DNA of 11,110 nt from Bacteroidales bacterium. GTDB taxonomy: Bacteria > Bacteroidota > Bacteroidia > Bacteroidales > DTU049. The translations under genes and the position numbers were made by a program. How positions within the stretch are numbered: position 1 is the stretch's first letter; the number at the start of each line of letters is the position of its first letter. Positions 1 through 7,613 of the stretch are shown here, piece by piece. The notes beneath the pieces were generated by a model that had not been told where the DNA came from, did not search any database, and worked only from the letters and a program-made list of their open reading frames with translations. Location of the stretch: assembly GCA_018432645.1 (NCBI GenBank), contig JAHDSP010000349.1, forward strand, positions 1-11,110. The letters run 5' to 3'.

Positions 1-148
1 GAGATACACTTTGTGCCTTGAGACCTTGGTAGTCTACTACATCTGCATTTTTTTGTTTTAACAGGTAAAAGAGACCATCGAGGAATGCTAGATGCTCTTG
101 TTTGCCCATTGATAAATATTCTACTAGATTATCAACTAATTGTTTCAT
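1..148 (-). CDS. Partial unrecognised protein, N-terminal 49 residues
   Basis: The reverse strand reads open from ATG at 148 to the left edge, giving 49 codons without a stop. The sequence begins MKQLVDNLVEYLSMGKQEHL and continues with a leucine-rich, probably helical and soluble stretch. No signal peptide or membrane segment is visible. I do not recognise the family, and the C-terminal part lies outside the window. The start is supported by a full Bacteroidota-type promoter 17 bp upstream (-7 box at 166-173, -33 TTG at 195-197). A dyad overlaps that promoter, so the gene may be repressor-controlled. It is transcribed away from the mltF-like gene. The open frame, start and promoter together make a real gene likely; its function is unknown. 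Confidence 0.7.
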   Translation of the reverse strand, partial: MKQLVDNLVEYLSMGKQEHLAFLDGLFYLLKQKNADVVDYQGLKAQSVS

Positions 149-165
149 AGCTAATTATTTTTTTA

Positions 166-197
166 CAAAATTAATTAAAATTTGGAAATATAATCAA
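166..197 (-). promoter_or_regulatory. Bacteroidota-type promoter of the left-edge gene
   Basis: On the minus strand TAATTTTG (166-173) matches the TAnnTTTG -7 box. TTG at 195-197 lies 21 bp further upstream as the -33 element. Transcription would start around 160, a short distance before the ATG at 148. The match to both elements and the position before a start codon support it. Confidence 0.65.
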
Positions 198-210
198 ATA
201 AATTTCCAAA
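181..210. promoter_or_regulatory. Dyad (9-bp inverted repeat), candidate operator
   Basis: TTTGGAAAT (181-189) and ATTTCCAAA (202-210) are perfect inverted copies separated by 12 bp. The half-site centres are 21 bp apart, about two helical turns, so both face the same side of the DNA. The dyad covers the -33 element and part of the spacer of the leftward promoter. That placement is what a repressor site would show. The regulator is not in the window. Confidence 0.45.
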
Positions 211-220
211 CAATAAAAAA

Positions 221-248
221 TTTATTTTATTTTATTTTATTTTATTTT
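221..248. repeat. (TTTAT)5 short tandem repeat
   Basis: Five full TTTAT units plus TTT lie between the two divergent promoters of the left region. The tract is upstream of both promoters. A copy-number change here would alter spacing between them without touching a reading frame. Confidence 0.8.
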
Positions 249-291
249 CCCACAAAAGATTAAAATACAATAATTTTCATTATTTTTTAAT

Positions 292-313
292 TTTATAAAA
301 TTTATTTTATAAA
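292..313. repeat. Perfect 10-bp inverted repeat over the mltF promoter
   Basis: TTTATAAAAT (292-301) and ATTTTATAAA (304-313) are inverted copies separated by 2 bp. The right arm runs into the -7 box at 310-317. The arms are almost entirely A and T, so chance is a real alternative to a binding site. Confidence 0.5.
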
Positions 314-317
314 TTTG
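310..317 (+). promoter_or_regulatory. -7 promoter box of the mltF-like gene
   Basis: TAAATTTG matches TAnnTTTG and lies 17 bp before the TTG start codon at 335. No clear TTG -33 element is present 19-21 bp upstream. The expected leader is only about 12 nt, which agrees with the leftmost possible start being used. Confidence 0.5.
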
Positions 318-334
318 TATAAAATATTAATTAG

Positions 335-1780
335 TTGAAAATTAAAAATTATTTTTTTAACTTACTCCATTTTATTAAAACCAATAAAATTAAATTGTTA
401 TTATTTTTATTCTTTTTTTATGTACTCATTTTAACTATTATACCTTACAATGACAGTAATAATATTAAGCAAAATGAAAAGTTGGATTTTTCAGAATTAG
501 TCGATAGAGGCTATCTGAATGCTATTGTAGAGCATAATAGTATGAGTTTTTTTGTTCATAATGGTAGATTAATGGGATTACAGTATGATTTATTAAATTA
601 TATTAGTAAAAGGTGGAATCTTAAAATTAATCAAATCGTTGTAAATGATCTTAGTGAAGCTCTAGCCCTTGTGGCTTTTGATACAATTGATATCTTAACG
701 TCTGAAATTACGATTTTACCTAATAGATATCCGTGTCTAGAGTTTAGTATTCCGTTATACAAAACAAAAATGGTATTAGTTTTATATGATTCCATTAATC
801 CAAGTTCTAAAATTAAAAATTTTTCTGAGTTAAATATTGAAAGTTTGCAAAATAAGTCTATTGCTGTTCCTTCTATGTCAATTTTTATTAATTATTTAAA
901 TAAATTAAAGGATAGTTTAAAAATTAATTTTTCAATAAGAGAGTTATCTGAGGAGCCAGAATCCATATTAGATAGTGTGATGAATAAAAAAATCTATGCT
1001 ACTGTGATGGATGAAAAAATCCTTATAGTCAATACGCCCCTTTTGCATAATACAAGTTCTTATTATTTGCCTTATCCTTCTTTTGACATTGGGTGGGCTT
1101 TTAGTTGCTATCAACCTATTTTAAGGGATAGTATCAATCAATTATTGTTATATTTGAAAAAAAAAGGTATTTTAGATTTCTTATTAAATAAATATCAAAA
1201 ACCTATTTATATAAATCAAAGCAATCAACTAACAGCTCATTCTAAAAGAACTAAAAAACTTACTCCTTATGACAAGATATTAAAAAAATATGGTAAAGAG
1301 TATGGAATAGATTGGCGACTTGTAGCGGCATTGATATATAATGAGTCTAAATTTAATGTAAATGCTATTTCTAGTAAAGGTGCTTTTGGGATAATACAAA
1401 TAATGCCAGAGACAGCTGAAATGTATGGTATTACTGCACAAAGCCCTATTGATGAACAAATTAAAGTTTCTTTTAAAATTCTGAATAATTATAAAATTAC
1501 TTTAAAACAATTTTTTAAAAATGAAAAAGATTTATATAAAGCCATGATTGCTTCATATAATTTGGGATTAGGTCATATTTTAGATGCTATTAATTTAGCT
1601 ATTAAATATGACGGTGAAATTTATAATTGGGAACAAGTCTCTAAATGGCTTTTGAATAAAGCTCAAAAAAAATATTATTCTGATCCAATTGTTAGAAATG
1701 GGTATTGTTATGGTAGATTAACCGTATATTTCGTAAATATAGTATTTGATACTTATGAAAATTATGTACAACTTATTTAG
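335..1780 (+). CDS. mltF: MltF-type membrane-bound lytic murein transglycosylase
   Basis: This 481-residue protein joins a periplasmic solute-binding-like domain to a lytic transglycosylase domain, the layout of MltF. Family members cleave peptidoglycan glycan strands non-hydrolytically, leaving 1,6-anhydro ends. A hydrophobic anchor spans residues 18-37, the SBP_bac_3-like part about 50-290, and the SLT domain about 311-480. The likely catalytic Glu is E337 in the NES motif. GAFGIIQIMP (349-358) and ASYNLG (406-411) are the usual downstream SLT motifs. The start is TTG, preceded directly by an in-frame TAG; the next in-frame Met is residue 70, which would lose the anchor, and a -7 box sits just upstream. 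E. coli MltF is slightly longer (518 residues). The role is inferred from domain architecture; the gene symbol is a family assignment. Confidence 0.9.
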   Translation: MKIKNYFFNLLHFIKTNKIKLLLFLFFFYVLILTIIPYNDSNNIKQNEKLDFSELVDRGYLNAIVEHNSMSFFVHNGRLMGLQYDLLNYISKRWNLKINQIVVNDLSEALALVAFDTIDILTSEITILPNRYPCLEFSIPLYKTKMVLVLYDSINPSSKIKNFSELNIESLQNKSIAVPSMSIFINYLNKLKDSLKINFSIRELSEEPESILDSVMNKKIYATVMDEKILIVNTPLLHNTSSYYLPYPSFDIGWAFSCYQPILRDSINQLLLYLKKKGILDFLLNKYQKPIYINQSNQLTAHSKRTKKLTPYDKILKKYGKEYGIDWRLVAALIYNESKFNVNAISSKGAFGIIQIMPETAEMYGITAQSPIDEQIKVSFKILNNYKITLKQFFKNEKDLYKAMIASYNLGLGHILDAINLAIKYDGEIYNWEQVSKWLLNKAQKKYYSDPIVRNGYCYGRLTVYFVNIVFDTYENYVQLI

Positions 1781-1860
1781 ATTATTTTCCTTACTTTAAA
1801 ACAATACACAGATATTTTAAAAAAATTACTCATAAGAGGCATAATTCATTTTTTTATTTA

Positions 1861-1868
1861 TATATTTG
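1861..1868 (+). promoter_or_regulatory. -7 promoter box of ridA
   Basis: TATATTTG matches TAnnTTTG and ends 18 bp before the ridA start at 1887, nearly the same spacing as at the mltF-like gene. No convincing TTG -33 element is seen. The rest of the 1781-1886 gap is plain AT-rich sequence with no clear terminator. Confidence 0.5.
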
Positions 1869-1886
1869 TAAAAATAAATTTATAAA

Positions 1887-2267
1887 ATGATGAAAAAAGT
1901 TATTTCTACAGATCAAGCACCAAAAGCTATAGGCCCATATAGTCAAGCAATAGAATGTAATGGATTATTATTTGTTTCTGGTCAAATACCCATAGACCCC
2001 TCTACAGGAGCAATAGTAGATGGTGACATCAAAATCCAGACGCGCAGAGTTTTGCAAAATATCACAGCTATTTTAGAAGCTGCAGGTTACCAATTGGACG
2101 ATGTCATTAAATGCACTGTCTTAATGGCAGATATGAATGATTTCGCAGCTATGAACGAGATATATGGCGAATTTTTTACTAATAATAAACCTGCTAGAGC
2201 AGCATTTGGTGTTGTTCAATTACCAATGAAATCAAAAGTAGAAATTGAATGTATAGCTTCTAAATGA
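1887..2267 (+). CDS. ridA: RidA/YjgF family 2-iminobutanoate/2-iminopropanoate deaminase
   Basis: RidA hydrolyses reactive enamine/imine intermediates released by PLP enzymes such as threonine dehydratase, protecting other PLP enzymes in the cytosol. The 126-residue length and the family layout fit: [11 protein letters not shown] near the N-terminus, SGQIP (31-35), and PARAAFGVV followed by EIECIA near the C-terminus. R104 corresponds to the carboxylate-binding Arg105 of E. coli RidA and E119 to Glu120, so an active deaminase is likely. Family members form trimers with active sites between subunits. Two ATG codons are adjacent (1887 and 1890); the second gives the more typical MKKVIST start. 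The gene has its own -7 box and converges on lon across 52 bp with no obvious terminator. Confidence 0.96.
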   Translation: MMKKVISTDQAPKAIGPYSQAIECNGLLFVSGQIPIDPSTGAIVDGDIKIQTRRVLQNITAILEAAGYQLDDVIKCTVLMADMNDFAAMNEIYGEFFTNNKPARAAFGVVQLPMKSKVEIECIASK

Positions 2268-2319
2268 TATCTAAATTCTAGTTTGTAGATTATATTCACT
2301 AAACCTACACAAAGCTTAA

Positions 2320-4740
2320 TTATACTAATACTTCTTTTAGTACATCAATCATATTTTCAACAAAAATAGGGTGTAATTTTTGAGTATAGTGTTTTTCTAT
2401 ATCATAGTAGTCTGCCATATTATCAGCAGGTAGGATAATATTAGTAATGCCCGCTCTCGAAGCAGCTAATATTTTTTCTTTAATACCACCTACAGGTAAT
2501 ACTTTTCCTCTAAGGGTTATTTCACCTGTCATAGCTATGTCATTACGCACAGGTTTATTTAGCAAAACACTTGCCATAGCTGTTAGCATAGTTACACCTG
2601 CAGAGGGCCCATCTTTGGGTATGGCACCTTCTGGCACATGAATATGTATGTTAAGTTTTTGATAAAAATCTTCTTCGATATTCAGCGCTTTAGCATTAGC
2701 CTTTATGAACTCGAAGGCTAAGGTAGCAGATTCTTTCATCACATCGCCCAGATTACCAGTCATAGATAATTTGCCATCACCTTTGTGAGTAGACGCTTCG
2801 ATGAAAAGGATTTCGCCGCCTACTGGTGTCCATGCTAATCCTAATACTACTCCTACCATTGGTTGAGTAAGTGCTTTTTCGCGTTTAAAAATTGGCACAC
2901 CTAGAATTTCTTTAATATCATTAACTGATAATGTAGTTTTTTTCAATTTACCATCTGTGAAATCTACGGCTTTATTACGAATAATTTTAGCTATGCGTTT
3001 CTCTAATGCTCTCACACCACTCTCACGAGTGTAATTATCGATAATTTCTTTTAAAGCATTTTCTGAAAATTTTAAACCTGATTTAGCCATTCCATTTTCT
3101 TCTAACTGCTTAGGCAATAAAAAACGTTTTGCTATTTCTAATTTTTCCTCGAGTACATATCCATGTAGTTCTATAATTTCCATTCTATCGAGTAGTGCAG
3201 GATTTATACTAGCAGTATTATTAGCAGTAGCGATAAACATTATTTTAGACAAGTCAAATTCTGTCTCTAGGTAATTATCATAAAAATGAGAATTCTGCTC
3301 TGGGTCGAGAACTTCTAATAATGCAGCTTGTGGGTCGCCTTGTATAGAAAGTGTGCCTACTTTGTCAATTTCATCTAGCATAAATACTGGATTAGATGAT
3401 TGCACTTTTCGCAAGCTTTGTATTATCCTGCCAGGCATAGCCCCTACATATGTTTTTCTATGACCCCTTATCTCTGCTTCATCATGCAACCCTCCAAGAG
3501 AAATACGAATATATTTACGCTCAAGGGCTCTAGCAATAGATTTTCCTAAAGAAGTTTTACCTACGCCAGGAGGGCCTACTAAACATAATATTGGTGAACG
3601 CATATTCCCATTCAACTTTGTAACAGCTAGAAATTCTATTATTCTATCTTTAACTTTTTCTAAACCAAAATGATCCTCATCTAGCACTTTGCGTGCCCTT
3701 TTTAGGTCATAATTATCTTTAGTATATTCATTCCAAGGCAAATCTACTAAAAGCTCCAGATAGTTTAGTTGTACAGAATATTCTGCTGCCGCAGGATTCA
3801 TGCGTTGTAGTTTTTTGAATTCTCTATCAAATAGTTCTGCTACTTCTTCTGGCCATTGTTTTTTTTGAGCTTTTTCATATAAATCTTTTAACTCTTGTTC
3901 ATTAGTAGATACTCCCAATTCATCTTGTATCGCTTTTAATTGAACATTTAGAAAATAGTCTTTTTGTTGTTTATCTATATCAGATTTTACTCTGTCCTCT
4001 ATTTTTTCTTTAATCTCTAAAATTTGAATATCACTAGCTAATTTTTCTAAAACGATATTTGCTATTTCTATAGGGTCATCACTTTCTAGAATTTTTTGTT
4101 TTTTTTCTATTGGTAGATTTAAGCTAGTAGAAATAAAATAGAGCAAATAAATAGAACTTTGAATGTTATCTATAGCCATACTAGCCTCATCAGGCACATT
4201 AGCAGATTGCTTGATAAGTTTTTTAGCATAATTTTTTATTAGTTCTATTGTAGCAGAAAATTCTTGATTATTTTCAGGTTCAATGATAGGTTTGATTTTT
4301 TGAACTTTAGCGATATGATATGGTTCAGTCGTTAATGGTTCTATTACTCTAAATCTATTACGACCTTGCAAAACCACCATTTTAGTATGATCTGGCATTT
4401 GTAATATTTTGATGATTTTGCCAACTGTACCGCACTCAAATAAATCATCGAAGTCTGGATCTTCTACATTAGCATCTTTTTGTGCAATTACACCAACTGT
4501 ATTTGTGGTTTTACTAACATCATTAATTAATTTTAAACTTTTATCTCTGCCAATAGTAATGGGCATTATACTACCAGGATACAAAACAGCATTACGTAAT
4601 GTAATTATTGGCAGCTCTTTAGGTACACGCTCGCTATTAATATGTTTCTCATCATCAGCGGATATCACTGGGAAAAAATCTTCTGCACCTTCACTCATAA
4701 AAAAAGCAATATTGTTCATTAATTCTCCAATTTCTGACAT
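2320..4740 (-). CDS. lon: Lon ATP-dependent protease (LonA type)
   Basis: This is a complete 806-residue cytosolic AAA+ protease that unfolds and degrades damaged and regulatory proteins. The N-terminal substrate-binding domain spans about 43-240, followed by a helical region about 240-340. The AAA+ module has Walker [10 protein letters not shown] (389-397), Walker [10 protein letters not shown] (452-460) and LLDRM (516-520) in the arginine-finger region. The protease domain carries the Ser-Lys dyad: S713 in DGPSAG and K756 in GGIKEK, 43 residues apart as in E. coli (S679/K722). The ATG at 4740 gives a normal N-terminus; Met8 and Met15 are alternatives. It follows gldG on the same strand but is separated from it by an inserted element. 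No clean TAnnTTTG box or heat-shock operator was found upstream, so its promoter is unresolved. Confidence 0.98.
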   Translation of the reverse strand: MSEIGELMNNIAFFMSEGAEDFFPVISADDEKHINSERVPKELPIITLRNAVLYPGSIMPITIGRDKSLKLINDVSKTTNTVGVIAQKDANVEDPDFDDLFECGTVGKIIKILQMPDHTKMVVLQGRNRFRVIEPLTTEPYHIAKVQKIKPIIEPENNQEFSATIELIKNYAKKLIKQSANVPDEASMAIDNIQSSIYLLYFISTSLNLPIEKKQKILESDDPIEIANIVLEKLASDIQILEIKEKIEDRVKSDIDKQQKDYFLNVQLKAIQDELGVSTNEQELKDLYEKAQKKQWPEEVAELFDREFKKLQRMNPAAAEYSVQLNYLELLVDLPWNEYTKDNYDLKRARKVLDEDHFGLEKVKDRIIEFLAVTKLNGNMRSPILCLVGPPGVGKTSLGKSIARALERKYIRISLGGLHDEAEIRGHRKTYVGAMPGRIIQSLRKVQSSNPVFMLDEIDKVGTLSIQGDPQAALLEVLDPEQNSHFYDNYLETEFDLSKIMFIATANNTASINPALLDRMEIIELHGYVLEEKLEIAKRFLLPKQLEENGMAKSGLKFSENALKEIIDNYTRESGVRALEKRIAKIIRNKAVDFTDGKLKKTTLSVNDIKEILGVPIFKREKALTQPMVGVVLGLAWTPVGGEILFIEASTHKGDGKLSMTGNLGDVMKESATLAFEFIKANAKALNIEEDFYQKLNIHIHVPEGAIPKDGPSAGVTMLTAMASVLLNKPVRNDIAMTGEITLRGKVLPVGGIKEKILAASRAGITNIILPADNMADYYDIEKHYTQKLHPIFVENMIDVLKEVLV

Positions 4741-4826
4741 CTTGTCTTAATTTTTATTGTATTTTGATTTTTATTATTAGTTGCAAATAAAAGGCCAAAA
4801 TTTATTATCTAAAAAATTATTTTGAT

Positions 4827-4834
4827 AATTTATT
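4827..4834. repeat. Left target-site duplication AATTTATT
   Basis: Eight bases directly abut the left terminal inverted repeat of the element at 4835-5066 and are repeated exactly at 5067-5074. The sequence is all A and T, so some chance of coincidence remains, but the exact abutment at both ends is what a target duplication predicts. Confidence 0.65.
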
Positions 4835-5066
4835 TGGTTCTATAACGTTTATTGAGAGTTAATTATTTTACCACAAAGGGCACTAATATATTACACCATG
4901 TTCACAAATTGCCATTTTTAAGTCTTTTAATTCTGTCATTCTCTGTGATCTTTGTGTCTTCTTTGAGAACTCTGTGGTTAATATTTAACTTTACAATAAT
5001 AAACAAAATTTATTTTTGTAAAATTACTTTTTTTAATATTTACTCATACAAACCGTTATAGAACCA
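4835..5066. mobile_element. 232-bp MITE-like non-autonomous insertion
   Basis: The element begins TGGTTCTATAACG (4835-4847) and ends with its exact inverse (5054-5066). It is bounded on both sides by AATTTATT, giving a 13-bp terminal inverted repeat with an 8-bp target duplication. Inside are CCACAAAG at 4871-4878 and, inverted to it, a TYTGTG array (cores near 4942, 4951, 4962, 4971) ending in TCTGTGGTTAA, so the body is itself partly foldback. It carries no convincing gene. It lies between gldG and lon, and the right duplication overlaps the gldG stop codon. A 20-bp end segment, 4835-4854, recurs inverted at 9526-9545. It was presumably moved by a transposase encoded elsewhere; the family is not one I can name. 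Confidence 0.7.
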
Positions 5067-5074
5067 AATTTATT
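5067..5074. repeat. Right target-site duplication AATTTATT
   Basis: This is an exact copy of 4827-4834, abutting the right terminal inverted repeat. It overlaps the gldG stop codon (TAA on the minus strand at 5073-5075). The insertion therefore landed at the end of gldG and re-created the terminal codons through the duplication. Confidence 0.65.
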
Positions 5075-6770
5075 ATTTATAATTACGCTTTCTGAAAAAA
5101 TAAATTATCACTCCAGCTATGCATACTAATAAAATAGGCAAAACTATATTTATAGTTCTAATAATTGCCAAGTTAATTTCTACTTTTCTTTTATCTAATA
5201 ATCTAATATTAATATCACGGTTTCTAATAGATATAATATCTGCTTCATCCAGTAAATAATTTACACAATTTAATAGAAATTCACGATTACCATACATTAT
5301 ACCAGTATATCTATCATAACCTAGTGGATAAGGTATGTATTTACCCTGACGAAAAACAACTTGATTTTTAGCAACATCACCATCTCCAACGATAATCATT
5401 CTATTAGGTTTGCTAATTTCCATGAAACCAATATCAGGATCTTGGGCTATGGTATCTGGGATTCTATCTTTATATAAGCTAGTAAAACTACCTTCTAATA
5501 ATACTGCCATTGGGATATTACTTCTATTAAAAAATGATCTATCTGCTTTAATACGTAAAAAATTAAGTGAAATAATAGATGGTGTATTTAAAAGGCGGGA
5601 ATAATTGCCAGAAGACAAAAGAATAGTTTTACGAATACCAGGTTTAGCAATAGTATCTATACTACTGGCGAATTCAAATTTGATATCATTAATATTTCTA
5701 ACTATTGGATGTCCTTTGATATTAGCAACTGTGGGGAAGAAATACCAATTAAATAATGAGAATTGTGGTTGATTACCTACTTGTCCAGTTTTGACAGGTA
5801 TCTGAGCACTATGATAATCCATCACCAGGTCTTTATTTACTCTTGCCCCATAATTAAATAGCATATCATCCAGATTTATATCATTAGGAATAGCTAAAAT
5901 ATCTGATTTAGATTGTAGACTATCCATATCTGCTAGAGCACCATCTAATAGCCAAAGTACTCTGCCACCTTTCATTATATATTGATCAATAATAAATTTA
6001 TCCATCTCATCAAAAGTGCTATCAGGAGCCGCAATGATGATAGCTTTGAACTCGTCTAAAGCTTTTAGTTGATGATTTATCGCTATCTGGTTAACAATAT
6101 AATAATCTTGTAAAGCTAATGCTAAGTCATTAATTTCTAAAGCATCTAATTCTCCGTGTCCTTTTATGAAAGCTATCTTAGCTTTTTTTTGTAATGTAAT
6201 GCGATGGATACCATCTATTAGCTTATATTCTGTATTTTCTATAGCATCATTTATTAAAAGCTCTTTAGAACCAGGAATATTTGAATAAATAAAATTAATG
6301 GGAAGTTCTCTGCCTTTATAAGTAACAATAGCACATGGCCATACTACATTTTCACTTGTGCCAGTTTCGCTAATTTCATAATCTATAGAAGGTACTAATC
6401 CTCTATATTCTAACTCTTTGAGATAATCACGTAATGTAGCTTCATCTTTGCCTTTTGCTGGATCTATCAGGTCATATTTAATCAACCTTTTGTTGTATGC
6501 TTTGAATTCATCAAGAGTTTCTATTATAGTTTTTTGTAATCTTTTATATGAGGGGGAAAGTTTACCATCTAAAAATACTTGAAAATATACATAATCATCG
6601 AGATTTTTTAGAATGTTTTTAGTAGCAGTAGAGAGAGAATATCTTTTTTCACTAGTGAGATCTATTCTGAAATATAAAAAACTAGCTATGATATTAATGG
6701 CTATTAAACCTAATATTACAATAACTAGATTCCATTTATTATTTTTGAAAATATTTTTTTTGTTTTTCAT
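5073..6770 (-). CDS. gldG: GldG, auxiliary subunit of the gliding-associated ABC exporter
   Basis: GldG works with the permease GldF and ATPase GldA as an ABC system needed for gliding in some flavobacteria; it is also kept in many non-gliding Bacteroidota. Numbering here is from the GTG at 6773. An N-terminal membrane segment spans about 15-35, a large extracytoplasmic ABC_transp_aux-type region about 40-535 includes FIKGHGE (202-208) and VGDGDVAKN (462-470), and a C-terminal membrane segment covers about 539-560 with a short basic tail RKRNYK. The ATG at 6770 is preferred to the GTG directly before it, giving 565 residues. It starts 35 bp after gldF ends, on the same strand and probably the same mRNA. 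Its stop codon lies in the target duplication of the adjacent element. No gldA is present in the window. Confidence 0.92.
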   Translation of the reverse strand: MKNKKNIFKNNKWNLVIVILGLIAINIIASFLYFRIDLTSEKRYSLSTATKNILKNLDDYVYFQVFLDGKLSPSYKRLQKTIIETLDEFKAYNKRLIKYDLIDPAKGKDEATLRDYLKELEYRGLVPSIDYEISETGTSENVVWPCAIVTYKGRELPINFIYSNIPGSKELLINDAIENTEYKLIDGIHRITLQKKAKIAFIKGHGELDALEINDLALALQDYYIVNQIAINHQLKALDEFKAIIIAAPDSTFDEMDKFIIDQYIMKGGRVLWLLDGALADMDSLQSKSDILAIPNDINLDDMLFNYGARVNKDLVMDYHSAQIPVKTGQVGNQPQFSLFNWYFFPTVANIKGHPIVRNINDIKFEFASSIDTIAKPGIRKTILLSSGNYSRLLNTPSIISLNFLRIKADRSFFNRSNIPMAVLLEGSFTSLYKDRIPDTIAQDPDIGFMEISKPNRMIIVGDGDVAKNQVVFRQGKYIPYPLGYDRYTGIMYGNREFLLNCVNYLLDEADIISIRNRDINIRLLDKRKVEINLAIIRTINIVLPILLVCIAGVIIYFFRKRNYK

Positions 6771-6805
6771 CACAAAATATCTTTTTTATTTTTAATTAAC
6801 ATTAA

Positions 6806-7537
6806 TTATCTACTTCTATGATCTAGTTTATATTTTGTTAAATATAAAAAACCAAATGTTAAGCTAAGTAAATAAATAACATCTCTGCTATCTATTACTC
6901 CCCTACTGAGAGAAATATAATGATCATTAATGCCTAAACTTTTAATAAATAAACTAATAGAATCAAAAATAGGTAAACGACTAATATATTCAAAGCCAAT
7001 ATAAAAGAATAAAGAAAGTACTAAAGCAATCAAAAAAGCTATTAATTGATTATTAGCTATAGAAGAACTGAATATACCTAAAGATAAGAAAGTCATACCC
7101 AACAGTATGAGACCAATATATGAGCCCGCTATACCACCTATATCTACATTGCCCACAGGTGAGGCTAATTGATAAACACTATAGAAATAAATAAGTGTAG
7201 GTAAAAGACTTAAAATAAAAATTGTTAATCCCGCTAAAAATTTACTAAAAATTATTTGCCACCTAGAAATAGGAAATGTAAATAATAACTCAATAGTCCC
7301 AGTGTTATATTCCTCTGCAAACATTCTCATAGTAATGGCTGGTAAAAGAAATAAAAAAACAAAAGGTGCCAATACAAAAAGTCCATCTAGTACTGCATAT
7401 CCTCCTAGCATAATATTGAATTCATTTGGGAATAACCATAATACTAACCCTGTAGCTAGCAAAAAAATGCAAATAACAATATACCCTACTAAAGAAGAGA
7501 AAAAATCGGACAATTCTTTTTTATATAAAGCCCACAT
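6806..7537 (-). CDS. gldF: GldF, ABC-2-type permease of the gliding-associated ABC system
   Basis: This 243-residue inner-membrane protein has about six hydrophobic segments (near 17-36, 53-70, 99-120, 138-158, 163-184 and 219-236) and a basic C-terminus. The motif EEYNTGTIELLFTFPIS (75-91) is the conserved cytoplasmic segment of ABC-2 permeases. In this family the permease pairs with GldG and an ATPase, GldA; the transported substrate is not established. The length matches GldF of Bacteroidota. The ATG at 7537 has a full promoter 22 bp upstream. gldG follows after 35 bp. The neighbour upstream is divergent, so the ATPase gene must lie elsewhere, as it does in flavobacteria. Confidence 0.93.
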   Translation of the reverse strand: MWALYKKELSDFFSSLVGYIVICIFLLATGLVLWLFPNEFNIMLGGYAVLDGLFVLAPFVFLFLLPAITMRMFAEEYNTGTIELLFTFPISRWQIIFSKFLAGLTIFILSLLPTLIYFYSVYQLASPVGNVDIGGIAGSYIGLILLGMTFLSLGIFSSSIANNQLIAFLIALVLSLFFYIGFEYISRLPIFDSISLFIKSLGINDHYISLSRGVIDSRDVIYLLSLTFGFLYLTKYKLDHRSR

Positions 7538-7559
7538 AAATATTAATAATTTTAATTTG

Positions 7560-7589
7560 CAAAATTAGTAAATAATGCAATAAAGACAA
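7560..7589 (-). promoter_or_regulatory. Bacteroidota-type promoter of gldF-gldG
   Basis: On the minus strand TTG (7587-7589), a 19-bp spacer and TAATTTTG (7560-7567) match the TTG-N19-21-TAnnTTTG consensus. The -7 box ends 22 bp before the gldF ATG. The -33 end lies only 6 bp from the opposing -7 box at 7596-7603. Confidence 0.7.
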
Positions 7590-7595
7590 TTTTTT

Positions 7596-7603
7596 TAATT
7601 TTG
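7596..7603 (+). promoter_or_regulatory. -7 promoter box of the DMT permease-yigZ operon
   Basis: TAATTTTG matches TAnnTTTG and ends 10 bp before the ATG at 7614, so the leader would be only a few nucleotides. No TTG sits at the -33 position; ATG at 7575-7577 is the closest triplet. It lies back-to-back with the gldF promoter. Confidence 0.45.
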
Positions 7604-7613
7604 CTTTAAAAAA

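Noticed and set aside
2268..2319. Shared terminator between convergent ridA and lon
   Set aside because: Only short, weakly paired inverted segments are present and no G/C-rich stem with a T-run could be drawn, so none is annotated.
4409..4750. 113-codon plus-strand frame opposite the start of lon
   Set aside because: It lies wholly antisense to the well-supported Lon N-terminal domain and has no recognisable features. The shorter antisense frame at 2447-2641 is rejected for the same reason.
4741..4834. CIRCE-type heat-shock operator upstream of lon
   Set aside because: No TTAGCACTC / GAGTGCTAA half-sites were found in the region.
4852..5061. 69-codon open frame inside the insertion element
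   Set aside because: It begins at TTG within the terminal region, has a low-complexity Phe/Leu/Ile-rich composition, lacks a promoter or family resemblance, and simply reads through the TTTGTG array. It is taken as non-coding.
5065..5072. TAAATTTG on the minus strand at the element-target junction as a promoter for lon
   Set aside because: It matches the -7 consensus, but there is no TTG at the -33 distance and it lies about 325 bp before the lon start. AT-rich sequence gives such matches by chance.
7302..7568. 88-codon plus-strand frame opposite gldF
   Set aside because: It is antisense to the conserved gldF start and covers its promoter. Similar shadows opposite gldG (5410-5604, 6613-6795), the DMT permease (7841-8044, 8234-8437) and yigZ (8485-8679) are also rejected.
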